Assembly (NCBI RefSeq): GCF_038049935.1
Contig: NZ_CP145886.1
Location: 2,302,501 to 2,366,500 of the forward strand
Direction of reading: 5' to 3'
Source of the DNA: Rossellomorea sp. y25
GTDB taxonomy: Bacteria > Bacillota > Bacilli > Bacillales > Bacillaceae_B
Length of the DNA: 64,000 nt
In this document: positions 16,900-26,110 of the stretch, piece after piece
Layout of the letters: each line of letters opens with the position of its first letter
How positions within the stretch are numbered: the first letter of the stretch is position 1
Translations under genes and position numbers: made by a program
The notes under the pieces: generated by a model
Databases searched by the model: none
What the model saw: the letters and a program-made list of their open reading frames with translations, nothing else
What the model was told of the DNA's origin: nothing

Positions 16900-18525
16900 A
16901 TGAAAAAGTTATTATCAATTTTTTTAGTGGGAATGCTCTTGTTTGTATTGGCAGCTTGTACAGCAACGAAGGATGCAGGCAGTGAGTCAAGCAATGGAGA
17001 CAGCAAGAAAGAAAAGGCAGGAAAGGTGCTGAACCTTAACAATGGTGCTGAACCAACATCCTTTGATCCGCCAATAGGGTTTGATTCCTATTCATGGACA
17101 GCATTAAACAACTTGATGGAAGGGATGACGCGCTTAAACGCTAATCATGAACCCGAAGCGGCAATGGCAGAAAAATGGGACGTGTCTGAAGACGGAAAGG
17201 TATATACATTCCACATTCGTGATAATGCTAAATGGTCAAACGGGGATGATGTAACAGCTGGAGACTTCGTTTTTGCTTGGAAACGTCTGTTGAATCCGGA
17301 AACGGGATCACCGGCTGCCTTCTTGGGTTATTTCATTGAAGGTGGAGAAGCCTTCAATACAGGTACAGGTTCAGCAGATGAAGTGAAGGTAGCAGCGAAG
17401 GACGAGAAAACATTTGAGGTCACTCTAACTAGTCCACAAGCGTATTTCTTAAGCGTCATTGCGAATCCAGCGTTCTTCCCAATCAATGAGAAGGTTGCTA
17501 CTGAAAATCCTGAGTGGTTTGCAGAAGCTGATACATTCGTTGCAAATGGCCCTTTTAAATTAACTGAATGGGAGCATGACAGCCACTTTGTTATGGAGAA
17601 GAACGATCAATATTGGGATAAAGATTCAGTGAAATTGGATAAAGTACACTGGGCAATGGTGAACGATACAAACACTGATTATCAATTATTCAAAACGGGT
17701 GAGCTGGATACTGCAGACGTACCGGCTGATTTAAGTAAACAGTTATTCGAAGAAGGGAAAGTGAATGTAGAGGATCAAGCAGGAACCTACTTCTACCGTT
17801 TCAATTTAGAAAAAGAACCTTTCCAAAATCAAAATATCCGTAAAGCATTTGCCATGGCGGTAGATCAACAGCAGATGGTCGACTTTGTAACAAAGAATAA
17901 GGAAAAAGCAGCTTACGGCTTCGTATCAAAAGGGTTCAAAGATCCTTCTGGAAAAGACTTCCGGGAAGCAAATGGAGATTTAGTGAAAACAGATATCGAA
18001 GAAGCGAAAGCCCTTCTGAAAAAAGGAATGGAAGAAGAAGGATACGATAAGCTTCCTGAAGTAACCTTAACGTACAGCACTAGTGATACACATCAGAAAA
18101 TCGCTGAAGCCCTTCAACAAATGTTCAAGGAAAACTTGGAGGTTGACGTGAAATTAGCCAATATGGAATGGAACGTATTCCAGGATGAGCAAAAAGCATT
18201 GAAGTTCCAATTATCACGAAGCTCATTCCTGGCAGATTACGCAGACCCGATCAACTTCCTGGAGAACTTCCAAACTGGCCACTCTATGAACCGAACAGGC
18301 TGGAGTAACGAAAAGTTTGACAGCTTAATAAAAGAAGCCATGAATGAAGCGGATGAAGCGAAGCGCTTCGAATTAATGTATGAAGCAGAGAAAATCCTAA
18401 TGGATGAAATGCCGATCATTCCAATTCACTTCTACAACCACGTGTACTTACAAAATGAAGATGTATCCGGTATCGTTCGTCATCCAGTTGGATACATGGA
18501 ATTAAAATGGGCAGACAAGAAATAA
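16900..18525 (+). CDS. dppE: Dipeptide-binding lipoprotein DppE
   Basis: A 541-residue substrate-binding lipoprotein (SBP_bac_5). The signal peptide ends in the lipobox LAAC with the lipidated Cys at residue 20, followed by a Ser/Gly/Lys-rich linker. Conserved elements include NNGAEPTSFDPP, the AEKWDVSEDGKVYTFHIR stretch and KIAEALQQMFKENL. In B. subtilis DppE binds dipeptides and murein tripeptides. AGAGGGGGAAGATC precedes the ATG. A hairpin after the stop may lower expression of the following ykf genes. Confidence 0.94.
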   Translation: MKKLLSIFLVGMLLFVLAACTATKDAGSESSNGDSKKEKAGKVLNLNNGAEPTSFDPPIGFDSYSWTALNNLMEGMTRLNANHEPEAAMAEKWDVSEDGKVYTFHIRDNAKWSNGDDVTAGDFVFAWKRLLNPETGSPAAFLGYFIEGGEAFNTGTGSADEVKVAAKDEKTFEVTLTSPQAYFLSVIANPAFFPINEKVATENPEWFAEADTFVANGPFKLTEWEHDSHFVMEKNDQYWDKDSVKLDKVHWAMVNDTNTDYQLFKTGELDTADVPADLSKQLFEEGKVNVEDQAGTYFYRFNLEKEPFQNQNIRKAFAMAVDQQQMVDFVTKNKEKAAYGFVSKGFKDPSGKDFREANGDLVKTDIEEAKALLKKGMEEEGYDKLPEVTLTYSTSDTHQKIAEALQQMFKENLEVDVKLANMEWNVFQDEQKALKFQLSRSSFLADYADPINFLENFQTGHSMNRTGWSNEKFDSLIKEAMNEADEAKRFELMYEAEKILMDEMPIIPIHFYNHVYLQNEDVSGIVRHPVGYMELKWADKK

Positions 18526-18553
18526 GTGCTTGAACTACTAGTGAGTGGAGAAG

Positions 18554-18597
18554 ACGCAAGGCTATTTGAAGCCTTGCGTTTGCTCCCTCTTTTTCTA
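18554..18597 (+). terminator. Intercistronic hairpin (partial terminator or mRNA stabiliser)
   Basis: Perfect 10-bp stem ACGCAAGGCT-ATTTGA-AGCCTTGCGT between dppE and ykfA, followed by a broken T tract. Such structures often leave the binding-protein mRNA more abundant than downstream genes. Confidence 0.6.
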
Positions 18598-18612
18598 CGA
18601 AAGGGGTAATGT

Positions 18613-19551
18613 ATGGTGATAAAAGCTTCAAAACTCAAAGTAGGAGATACAATAGGAGTCATTGCTCCTGCAAGCCCTCCGAAACCTGAACCATTAAAAA
18701 AAGCCTTATCATTTCTTGAAGAATTAGGTTTGAAAATAAAACTGGGGAAATCTGTCCATAAGAAATATGGGTACCTGGCAGGTTATGATCAAGAGCGGTT
18801 AGAAGATATACATATGATGTTCAAAGACAGTGACGTTAAAGCTGTCATTTGTGCATGTGGCGGTTTCGGTACAGGACGGATCGCATCCCGATTGGATTAC
18901 AACTTGATAGGGAAAAACCCCAAGATCTTTTGGGGATATAGTGATATCACTTTTTTACATACAGCTATTCATCAACAAACTGGAATCGTGACATTTCATG
19001 GGCCCATGTTAAGTTCTGATATTGGCCTTTCGGATGTTCATAACTTAACGAAGAAGTCTTTTGAACAGTTGTTTCATGCGAAAGACATCGAGTATACAAA
19101 CAAGCTATCCCCTTTAGAAACAGTTGTAGAAGGCATAGCAAGCGGTCCTGTAATCGGTGGGAACCTTACCTTATTAGTAAGCACATTAGGAACTCCTTTT
19201 GAAGTGGATACAAAAGGTAAGATTCTATTTATCGAGGATATTGATGAAGAACCTTATAAAGTGGACAGGATGATGAATCAGCTAAAGATGGCGGGGAAAT
19301 TCCATGATGCATCTGGTATCATCATCGGGGATTTCAAAAACTGTGTGCCGGAAAAACGCGAACAATCCCTGACTCTCGATGAGGTGCTCAAAGAACATAT
19401 TTCAGATGCAGGTAAGCCCGTACTAAAAGGATTTAAGATCGGACATTCCTCTCCAAGTATAGCCATCCCTATTGGGAGCGTAGGAAGAATGAACACGTAT
19501 GACCAAACATTCATAGTCGAAACGGGAATAAGGGAGGATGAGAATAAATGA
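18613..19551 (+). CDS. ykfA: LD-carboxypeptidase (YkfA / LdcA family)
   Basis: A 312-residue cytosolic serine peptidase of family S66, which removes the terminal D-residue from murein tetrapeptides. The start LKVGDTIGVIAPASPPKPEP and the nucleophile region YSDITFLH (catalytic Ser near 116), plus the Glu of IFIEDIDEEPYKVDRM and the late His in KIGHSSP, give the Ser-Glu-His triad order. TACGAAAGGGGTAATGT precedes the start. Its stop overlaps the ykfB start as ATGA. Confidence 0.93.
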   Translation: MVIKASKLKVGDTIGVIAPASPPKPEPLKKALSFLEELGLKIKLGKSVHKKYGYLAGYDQERLEDIHMMFKDSDVKAVICACGGFGTGRIASRLDYNLIGKNPKIFWGYSDITFLHTAIHQQTGIVTFHGPMLSSDIGLSDVHNLTKKSFEQLFHAKDIEYTNKLSPLETVVEGIASGPVIGGNLTLLVSTLGTPFEVDTKGKILFIEDIDEEPYKVDRMMNQLKMAGKFHDASGIIIGDFKNCVPEKREQSLTLDEVLKEHISDAGKPVLKGFKIGHSSPSIAIPIGSVGRMNTYDQTFIVETGIREDENK

Positions 19552-20627
19552 AGATAAATCGAGTGGAAACATTCAGAACGGCCGTCCCTTTACATACCCC
19601 TTTTAAAACTGCTTTACGAACCGTTGAAGTGGCAGAAGCCATCGTCGTGAAAATAACGTGTGACGACGGGACAGTTGGATGGGGAGAAGCACCCCCGACA
19701 GTCGTGATTACAGGGGACAGCTTATCAAGCATTGAATGGGCCATACAACAAGTGATCAAGCCGGCCATCATAGGTAAGAGTCTCTTAAATTATGAACAGC
19801 TTTTTCAACAATTACATTCATTACTTGTCCGGAATTCAAGCGCAAAGGCTGCTGTGGATATGGCCTTATATGATTGCCTTTCACAGTACTGCAATCTTCC
19901 ACTCTATCAATTTCTTGGCGGGTACCGTCAAGAGCTGGAGACCGATTATACTGTGAGCGTTAATAGCCCAAAGGAAATGGGTGAGGATGCTGAAGCATAT
20001 GTGAAGCAAGGATTTAACGTACTGAAGGTAAAAGTGGGAAAAGATGATATAGAGACAGATATTAAAAGAATTCATGAAATCCGTCAACGAATCGGGTACG
20101 ATATCAAAATTCGACTGGATGCTAATCAAGGATGGGAATCGAAAGCTGCTGTCAAAGCGATTCGTAAAATGGAAGACCTAGATCTCAATATTGAATTAGT
20201 CGAACAGCCTGTACCTGCTCATGACATTGAAGGGCTGAAGAGAGTCACTGATGGAGTGGATACACTGATTATGGCAGATGAGAGTGTTTTTACTCCATAT
20301 CAAGCATTTGAGGTGTTAAAAACCCGCAGTGCAGACCTGATCAATATCAAACTCATGAAAGCCGGGGGCATTTATTACGCTCAGAAAATTAACGATCTCG
20401 CGGAGGTTTGTGGTGTCGAATGTATGGTAGGGAGCATGATTGAAACGCGCCTCGGGATTACGGCCGCAGCTCATTTTGCAGCAAGCAAGAAAAACGTGAC
20501 CCGATTTGATTTCGACGCCCCTCTTATGTTGGCAAAAGATATTGTCACGGGTGGCATTGAATATAACGGTCGGATGATCACGTTGCCCACCCAACCCGGA
20601 TTAGGGATAGAGAGAGTACTAGTTTAA
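19548..20627 (+). CDS. ykfB: L-Ala-D/L-Glu epimerase YkfB
   Basis: A 359-residue member of the mandelate racemase/enolase superfamily that epimerises L-Ala-D-Glu released from murein peptides to L-Ala-L-Glu. Active-site features are the KVKVGKD Lys pair near residue 162, the metal ligands in RLDANQGW, VEQPVPAHD and MADESVF, and the Lys of NIKLMKAGG near 268. Length matches the family. It overlaps ykfA by 4 nt and is followed by ykfC after 22 nt. Confidence 0.95.
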   Translation: MKINRVETFRTAVPLHTPFKTALRTVEVAEAIVVKITCDDGTVGWGEAPPTVVITGDSLSSIEWAIQQVIKPAIIGKSLLNYEQLFQQLHSLLVRNSSAKAAVDMALYDCLSQYCNLPLYQFLGGYRQELETDYTVSVNSPKEMGEDAEAYVKQGFNVLKVKVGKDDIETDIKRIHEIRQRIGYDIKIRLDANQGWESKAAVKAIRKMEDLDLNIELVEQPVPAHDIEGLKRVTDGVDTLIMADESVFTPYQAFEVLKTRSADLINIKLMKAGGIYYAQKINDLAEVCGVECMVGSMIETRLGITAAAHFAASKKNVTRFDFDAPLMLAKDIVTGGIEYNGRMITLPTQPGLGIERVLV

Positions 20628-20649
20628 ATGAATACCAGGGGGAATTAAT

Positions 20650-21573
20650 ATGACGACAAAAGCACTAATAGCAGTACCCGTATCAACCGTATGGACATCT
20701 AAGGATTCAGCCCGTGATTTGGATTCACCAGCCATTTCCAATCCTGTTCAAATCAACGAATGGTTAGATTCCTTAACACATGAAACCCGGTTGGCTCTGT
20801 GCGATGAAAACCGTATACAATCTCAAGCATTATTCGGCCAAGAAGTATTGGTGATGGAAGAGAGTAACGGTTGGTCCCATGTGATCATTCCAGACCAAGC
20901 CTCATCAAAAGACAGTCGAGGATACCCCGGTTGGGTTCCAAGTGTTCAACTTTCACAAGGAGAGCTGCCTCAAACGGATACATATGCCATCGTCAAAAGC
21001 AAATTTACGGATTTAATCAATGGAAAGAACGAGATCGAGATGGAACTCAGTTTTCAAACGGTTTTACCCGTTGTGAAAGAGCATGATCACGTTATTGAAG
21101 TGGCCACTCCGATAGGCACACGCTTCGTAAAGCAGAAAGATGTATTCATCTCATCCACGAAGCTAAACGATCAAAAGGGGAGCGGCCAAGACATCGTCAC
21201 TTCAGGAGAAGCCTTTCTTCATCTTCCTTATTTATGGGGAGGGATGACGAGCTATGGGTTTGATTGCTCAGGGTTCAGCTATACCATGTGCAAGGCAAAT
21301 GGTTATCTGATTCCCCGTGATGCAAATGACCAGGCAAAAGAGGGAAAAGAAGTAAAACTGGATCGATTAGAGCCTGGTGATCTCTTATTTTTTGCATATG
21401 AAGAAGGTATGGGAAGCATTCATCACGTTGGGATCTATCATGGTGACGGACAAATGATCCACTCTCCCAATACTGGGAAAACCATTGAAATTCTCTCACT
21501 GAAAGGAACCTACTACGAGAAAGAATTATGTATTGCAAGACGCTACTGGGGGGAAACGGAGGAATCATCATGA
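20650..21573 (+). CDS. ykfC: Gamma-D-Glu-L-diamino acid endopeptidase YkfC (NlpC/P60)
   Basis: A 307-residue cysteine peptidase that cuts L-Ala-gamma-D-Glu from meso-diaminopimelate in murein peptides. Bacterial SH3-type regions fill about residues 1-170. The NlpC/P60 domain follows: YLWGGMTSYGFDCSGFSY with catalytic Cys near 206, and the His in SIHHVGIYHGDGQMIHSP near 258. There is no signal peptide, fitting a cytosolic recycling enzyme. AGGGGGAATTAAT precedes ATG 20650, and the stop overlaps ykfD by ATGA. Confidence 0.94.
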   Translation: MTTKALIAVPVSTVWTSKDSARDLDSPAISNPVQINEWLDSLTHETRLALCDENRIQSQALFGQEVLVMEESNGWSHVIIPDQASSKDSRGYPGWVPSVQLSQGELPQTDTYAIVKSKFTDLINGKNEIEMELSFQTVLPVVKEHDHVIEVATPIGTRFVKQKDVFISSTKLNDQKGSGQDIVTSGEAFLHLPYLWGGMTSYGFDCSGFSYTMCKANGYLIPRDANDQAKEGKEVKLDRLEPGDLLFFAYEEGMGSIHHVGIYHGDGQMIHSPNTGKTIEILSLKGTYYEKELCIARRYWGETEESS

Positions 21574-22574
21574 CGAATCACAAACTATTAGAAGTAAAGG
21601 AATTGAAAAAATACTTTCAGCTTGAAAAAGGTAAAACCTTAAAGGCAGTAGACCGTATTTCATTTGATATTTATAAAGGTGAGACATTCGGATTAGTAGG
21701 GGAATCTGGTTGTGGGAAGTCGACTACAGGCCGTACAATCATCGGATTGTATGACAGGACAGAAGGAGAAGTCCTGTATGACGGGAAGAACGTTCATACA
21801 CTCTCTGAAAAGGAAAAGCTATCCTTTTATCGAAACATGCAGATGATTTTTCAGGATCCATACGCTTCTCTTAACCCCCGTTCAACGGTGCGTGAAATTA
21901 TTGCAGAACCGATGGAGGCACACAATTTATACCGGGATAAAAAAGAACAGATGGAACGTATTTATCAGTTGCTGGAAGATGTCGGACTGAATAGGGATCA
22001 TGCTAATCGCTATCCACATGAATTCAGTGGCGGACAGCGCCAGCGTATTGGCATAGCTCGGGCACTGGCCCTTAATCCAGACTTCATAATCGCCGATGAA
22101 CCGATTTCTGCACTGGATGTTTCCGTACAAGCTCAGATCGTAAATCTATTGAAAAAACTTCAAAAAGAAAAGGGTCTGACATTTTTATTCATTGCTCATG
22201 ATCTTTCCATGGTAAAGCATATTAGTAACCGTATCGGAGTGATGTATCTGGGACATATGGTTGAATTAACAGAGAGTAAAGAGCTTTATAAAAAGCCTCT
22301 TCACCCTTATACCCAAGCCTTACTTTCAGCTATCCCCATTCCTGATCCCGATGTAGAGGACGAGCGTGAACGAATGATCATTCAAGGGGAGATCCCCAGT
22401 CCGATCAATCCACCAAGTGGCTGTGTATTCAGGACCCGTTGTCCTGTAGCCATGGAAGCGTGCGCCAGCTATAAACCTCAATGGAAGGAAGTAGAAGAAA
22501 AGCACTATGTAGCTTGTCATCTGTATGACAATGAAATCACCAAGGATCATGACGAAGTAGCGGTCACAAAGTAA
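21570..22574 (+). CDS. ykfD: Dipeptide/oligopeptide ABC transporter ATPase YkfD
   Basis: A 334-residue DppF/OppF-type ATPase. Walker A is GESGCGKS, the Q-loop IFQDPYASLNP, signature FSGGQRQRIG, Walker B FIIADEPISALD and H-loop FIAHDLSMV. The C-terminal domain has GCVFRTRCPVAMEAC. ATG 21570 overlaps the ykfC stop and follows CGGAGGAATCATC; in-frame codons upstream lie inside ykfC. It most likely pairs with DppD in one transporter, since no other DppF is present. Confidence 0.94.
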   Translation: MTNHKLLEVKELKKYFQLEKGKTLKAVDRISFDIYKGETFGLVGESGCGKSTTGRTIIGLYDRTEGEVLYDGKNVHTLSEKEKLSFYRNMQMIFQDPYASLNPRSTVREIIAEPMEAHNLYRDKKEQMERIYQLLEDVGLNRDHANRYPHEFSGGQRQRIGIARALALNPDFIIADEPISALDVSVQAQIVNLLKKLQKEKGLTFLFIAHDLSMVKHISNRIGVMYLGHMVELTESKELYKKPLHPYTQALLSAIPIPDPDVEDERERMIIQGEIPSPINPPSGCVFRTRCPVAMEACASYKPQWKEVEEKHYVACHLYDNEITKDHDEVAVTK

Positions 22575-22588
22575 AGGATGAATAGTGG

Positions 22589-23386
22589 ATGAATGAGAAA
22601 TTATTAGAGGAAAGAATTCTGTGCGCTATAGATAAAAAAATAGGCAGGGGCAGGGTCAGCGTAGTCATTGACCTGCCATCATACTCCATCCAAATCAATA
22701 ATGAAACTCCTTATTCTGCTGCAAGCTTAATCAAGGTTCCGATTTTACTTGAAGGCTTTCGGCAGGCAGAGCAAGGTAAAATCGATTTAAATGATACGGT
22801 AATGGTCCCTAAAGAGGAGAGAGTGGGAGGGGCAGGAGTGTTGAAAACACTCTCCGAAAATATTTCATTGACGGTAGAAGATCTCCTCACGCTCATGATC
22901 ATTGTGTCGGATAACACCGCGACGAATCTCATTATCGACCGTCTTGGGTCAGATGCAATAAATAGCCTTTGTAATTCTATAGCATTAAAACACACTAAGC
23001 TTAGTCGGAAACTGATGGATTTTCAAGCAATGAAACAAGGCTATGACAACGTCACCTCTGCTTCTGATATCATCACTTGCTTACGTATACTGGATCAGGG
23101 GCAAATATTCAGTGAGCAAAGCAGGGAAAAAATGCTATATATATTGCATCAGCAGCAACTTGATACCAAGCTCCCTGCGAAAATGGATAAGGATAAAGTC
23201 TATATAGCAAACAAAACAGGTGAGTTACCTGGTGTTGAACATGATTGTGCCATTGTTCGGTGTGAAGAAAAAACTGCCTACATAGCTGTATTAATTGACG
23301 AACTTGGAGAAAACGAATCTGCTCGGGACACAATTGCGGAAATCGGGAAGCTTCTATATGATTATTTAACTAAACCTGATTTGTAA
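22589..23386 (+). CDS. Class A beta-lactamase-like serine hydrolase (no signal peptide)
   Basis: 265 residues with all penicillin-recognising motifs: SxxK as SLIK near residues 46-49, SDN near 107-109 and KTG near 209-211. The RVGGAGVLK and LTVEDLLTLMI segments fit class A. There is no N-terminal signal peptide, so it should be cytosolic and act on imported peptides rather than antibiotics. It starts 14 nt after ykfD with AAAGGATG at the right distance and ends at the operon terminator, so it is probably part of the murein-peptide pathway. A resistance role is unlikely but not excluded. Confidence 0.85.
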   Translation: MNEKLLEERILCAIDKKIGRGRVSVVIDLPSYSIQINNETPYSAASLIKVPILLEGFRQAEQGKIDLNDTVMVPKEERVGGAGVLKTLSENISLTVEDLLTLMIIVSDNTATNLIIDRLGSDAINSLCNSIALKHTKLSRKLMDFQAMKQGYDNVTSASDIITCLRILDQGQIFSEQSREKMLYILHQQQLDTKLPAKMDKDKVYIANKTGELPGVEHDCAIVRCEEKTAYIAVLIDELGENESARDTIAEIGKLLYDYLTKPDL

Positions 23387-23470
23387 AAAAAGCAATGTCA
23401 GGCCAAATACGTTATCCTTTTTGTTATTAAATGTCATCTCGTTCCATCTCGAAAAAAACATTATCCATAA

Positions 23471-23503
23471 TAAAAGCATCCTAAATCCAAAGGATGCTTT
23501 TTG
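23471..23503. terminator. Bidirectional terminator
   Basis: AAAAGCATCC-TAAATCCAA-AGGATGCTTTT with T-runs on both strands. It ends the dpp-ykf operon and overlaps the 3' end of the convergent RsbR-like gene. Confidence 0.88.
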
Positions 23504-24305
23504 TCTTTTGTAAATGTATAAGCGCCGTATGAAGACTGGCGAACGTCGGAATATGCTTAATGACGATACCCAGGTTGACCATTGTTTGAGCAATTTCAGG
23601 TCTGATGCCTGTTAAGATGGCTTGAATTCCTGCTAATTTGAGTGCCGCTACCACTTTGAAGAGTTGGTCTGCAACCATTGTATCCACAACCGATACCCCT
23701 GATAAATCAATAATTAGATAGCTCAGCCCCAATGCCGATCCTTGTGAAAGAGATCTTTCCATTAAATCCTTAGCACGGTCTGAGTTGATATCTCCTATAA
23801 GCGGCAAAATGGCAATCGTATCAGTCATCTTCACAATCGGGATCGATAGCTCGGAACTAATTGTTTCAGAAAGGGGGTGAGAATAGGCAGTCGTAAGGCG
23901 GTATATGGCTCGATCTACACCAGAATGAAAAACAGAAAGAAGTTCATAAAAGGATTCAATTGACAGCTCGCTCTTAATGGCGTCTGTTTTAATCATTTTC
24001 CCGATCTCATCCCGAAAATGGTGAAGATCTTCTATCGCTACCTCAAGGGATAGATCTAACTGCTTAAATAATGTACCAGATGAACATGCCCAGCTCTCAA
24101 TTGATCTTTGAGTATCATGAGAACGCAGAGACTGGGCCAAGAGCTCAATCATTTCTCCTCTCCATTTCCGCAAAGATACATTTACAATATTCGGGTAAGA
24201 AGTGTCTTCGTTCGTTCTTTCTTGAATCAACTTCGCCTTTTCATCCACTATGTTGTTAATGATTTCAAGATACTTGTTTTCGTCATGAATTGCGTTCATC
24301 GACAT
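23481..24305 (-). CDS. RsbR-family stressosome protein (STAS domain)
   Basis: A 274-residue protein. The N-terminal half (about 1-145) is all-helical, as in RsbR non-haem globin-like sensor domains. The C-terminal STAS domain starts near PIVKMTDTIAILPLIGDINS. Its LIIDLSGVSVVDTMVADQLF holds the Thr equivalent to the RsbT-phosphorylated site, and a second Thr lies in LTGIRPEIAQT. Such paralogues enter stressosomes that control SigB. It is a solo gene with AGGAGGTTATTAT before the ATG; no rsbS, rsbT or sigB is nearby. Confidence 0.88.
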   Translation of the reverse strand: MSMNAIHDENKYLEIINNIVDEKAKLIQERTNEDTSYPNIVNVSLRKWRGEMIELLAQSLRSHDTQRSIESWACSSGTLFKQLDLSLEVAIEDLHHFRDEIGKMIKTDAIKSELSIESFYELLSVFHSGVDRAIYRLTTAYSHPLSETISSELSIPIVKMTDTIAILPLIGDINSDRAKDLMERSLSQGSALGLSYLIIDLSGVSVVDTMVADQLFKVVAALKLAGIQAILTGIRPEIAQTMVNLGIVIKHIPTFASLHTALIHLQKTKSILWI

Positions 24306-24646
24306 ATAATAACCTCCTACTAATGATCAAACCTGCGAGTTTCACGATTATGTAAATATATTTGGAAAATGATAGAGGAAACGCTGGATATTATGTTATG
24401 CTTTTTAATAAGGAGTACATAGGCAATGATACTAAATGAGGACGTATAGATTTCTTATGAAGAGGTCACTTTACGAATAAGAAGATTCACAACATGATGA
24501 AGATAAAAGCGTAGGTCATTTTATTACTTTCCTACCATTCTATTATATCGAATAAAACCATTTGGGAATGTTTCTGTTTAGCCACCCTCTTATAGAGTTT
24601 AACCATTGCTTTTCTGCCATTAAGGTTCAGAAAGGGGTATTGAGGA
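24306..24646. other. Intergenic stretch without a recognised gene
   Basis: This AT-rich region lies between the divergent RsbR-like and XRE-PAS genes and must hold both promoters. GTTTAA at 24597 and GGGGTAT at 24634 resemble SigB elements, but they are too far apart. No open frame with a good binding site, no hairpin and no repeat was seen. Confidence 0.5.
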
Positions 24647-25204
24647 TTGAATAAAAGAACTTGGCTTATTAAGTTAAGAAAAAGGAAGAAGATGACCCAA
24701 CAGGAAGTGGCTTCGAAAGCTTTTATTGAAAGATCCTACTATGCTCAAATCGAGAACGGGATCCGTAAACCGAGCAGTGAGGTCACCGTCAAACTGGGAG
24801 AAGTGTTGGACTTTCACGCATCCAGCTTTAATCTTGAGGAAAATCCGTTCTCGATTGCCTTAAAGAATGCCCCTGTCGTGCTCGCTCATTGTGATACTCA
24901 ATTACGCTATACCTGGATCTTCAATACTCCTGATTTAATTCCAGATGAACATATAGGAAAAACAGACGTTGAGCTAAATGATAATGAAGGAAATCGGTCA
25001 TTAATGAGGTTGAAACAGGAGGTTCTGGACAAGAACTCTCCCATCAATCGAGTAATCTCGATTTCGTTAACTACAGGAACAGTATCCTATCAGGTGTATG
25101 CCCACCCCTTATTAAACGAAGAGGGCACCATTATTGGTGTCGCAACAGCTTCTACGGAAATAAATACCTACACCCCAACAGATGAGATCAACAAACATTT
25201 ATAA
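24647..25204 (+). CDS. XRE-family regulator with C-terminal PAS domain
   Basis: 185 residues. A Cro/C1 helix-turn-helix fills about residues 4-60 (LRKRKKMTQQEVASKAFIER, then YYAQIENGIRKPS). A PAS-like domain follows (ALKNAPVVLAHCDTQLRYTW, then IGKTDVEL and a closing GTIIGVATASTEI). The pair suggests a one-component sensor of a small molecule or redox state. The start is TTG 24647, placed 8 nt after AGAAAGGGGT. It does not overlap the copper operon, 300 bp downstream. The target is unknown. Confidence 0.82.
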   Translation: MNKRTWLIKLRKRKKMTQQEVASKAFIERSYYAQIENGIRKPSSEVTVKLGEVLDFHASSFNLEENPFSIALKNAPVVLAHCDTQLRYTWIFNTPDLIPDEHIGKTDVELNDNEGNRSLMRLKQEVLDKNSPINRVISISLTTGTVSYQVYAHPLLNEEGTIIGVATASTEINTYTPTDEINKHL

Positions 25205-25458
25205 TATTTAGATACGAAAGGCGTCGATTCCATTGAGGATACGCGCTTTTTTATTTGGTGAAAATTCTTGGCTCTCTCTCTTCAGACTGGAATTCTCCAA
25301 CTTTAACCTATAAGCTAAAGCGCATTCAACATCGGGAGGTTTTCTATAGTTATGAGCATATATACGTCATGGTGTAGAAGAATTTTCAGTGTTATGAAGG
25401 ATTCCGATAGGGTGTTGCCTCTAGAATAAATCAATAATAAAGTATCAAATCATATTCC

Positions 25459-25488
25459 TTTACATACCATAATGGGGTATAGTATATT
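25459..25488 (+). promoter_or_regulatory. csoR-copZ-copA promoter with CsoR-type operator
   Basis: TTTACA (25459-25464) and TATATT (25483-25488) are 18 bp apart. Between them sits the pseudo-palindrome ATACCATAATGGGGTAT (25464-25480), the kind of GC-cored site bound by CsoR. Binding of apo-CsoR would block the promoter and Cu(I) would release it. The other part of the 304-bp gap 25205-25508 holds nothing clear beyond a 25-codon frame at 25352 with a poorly placed binding site. Confidence 0.7.
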
Positions 25489-25508
25489 GTGGGTAAGGAG
25501 GTGGGAAG

Positions 25509-25889
25509 ATGACCGCTGAAAAGAATGAAAAAGATTCTGAAATTAACCCATCCGTGATTCAAGAAGAAGAGCGTGTGATGGAGCATGCTACATGCTCATA
25601 CGAAGGATTTCGGAAGAGTCATCACTCTGATAATGTTAAGAAAAACCTTGTGACGCGATTAAATCGTATTGAAGGTCAAATAAGAGGAATTAAAGGCTTG
25701 ATTGAGCGCGATACGTATTGTGATGACGTTATTACGCAAATCTCCGCCACTCAATCTGCCCTTAACAGCGTAGCCAAAATCCTATTAGAAGGTCATATAA
25801 AGACATGTGTTCTCGACCGAATTCAAGAAGGTGACACAGAAGTATTAGATGAATTTATGATTACAATCCAAAAACTTATGAAAAAATAA
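25509..25889 (+). CDS. csoR: Copper-sensing repressor CsoR
   Basis: A 126-residue DUF156 repressor. The all-helical core (LVTRLNRIEGQIRGIKGLIE) carries the Cu(I) ligands Cys in DTYCDD, and His and Cys in LEGHIKTCV, the canonical Cys-His-Cys set. The N-terminal 40 residues are longer than in many CsoRs and contain an extra EHATCS...KSHHSD cluster. ATG 25509 is supported by AAGGAGGTGGGAAG. It heads the copper operon 15 nt before copZ. Confidence 0.93.
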   Translation: MTAEKNEKDSEINPSVIQEEERVMEHATCSYEGFRKSHHSDNVKKNLVTRLNRIEGQIRGIKGLIERDTYCDDVITQISATQSALNSVAKILLEGHIKTCVLDRIQEGDTEVLDEFMITIQKLMKK

Positions 25890-25903
25890 AGGAGAGGTTA
25901 CAG

Positions 25904-26110
25904 ATGCAAAAAGAAACGTTAACAGTGGAAGGTATGTCTTGCGGACATTGCGTTAAAGCAATTGAAGGAAGTGTTGCTAAATTAGACGGTGTGAAATCGG
26001 TGCAAGTAAGTTTGGAAGAAAAGAAAGTAGAAGTTGAATTCGATGATTCACAAGTAAAACTTAATGAAATTAAAGAAACAATCGATGATCAGGGATATGA
26101 TGTAGTGTAA
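25904..26110 (+). CDS. copZ: Copper chaperone CopZ
   Basis: A 68-residue single HMA domain. The Cu(I)-binding loop is GMSCGHC at residues 10-16, followed by the ferredoxin-like strands VKSVQVSLEEKKVEVEF and the C-terminal IDDQGYDVV. It delivers Cu(I) to CopA and CsoR. AAAGGAGAGGTTACAG precedes the ATG. Confidence 0.95.
   Translation: MQKETLTVEGMSCGHCVKAIEGSVAKLDGVKSVQVSLEEKKVEVEFDDSQVKLNEIKETIDDQGYDVV

Noticed and set aside
24597..24640. SigB-like elements GTTTAA and GGGGTAT before the XRE-PAS gene
   Set aside because: They are about 31 bp apart instead of the 12-16 bp a SigB promoter needs.
25352..25429. A 25-codon frame between the XRE-PAS gene and csoR
   Set aside because: GGAGG is 12 nt from the ATG and the product has no recognisable feature.
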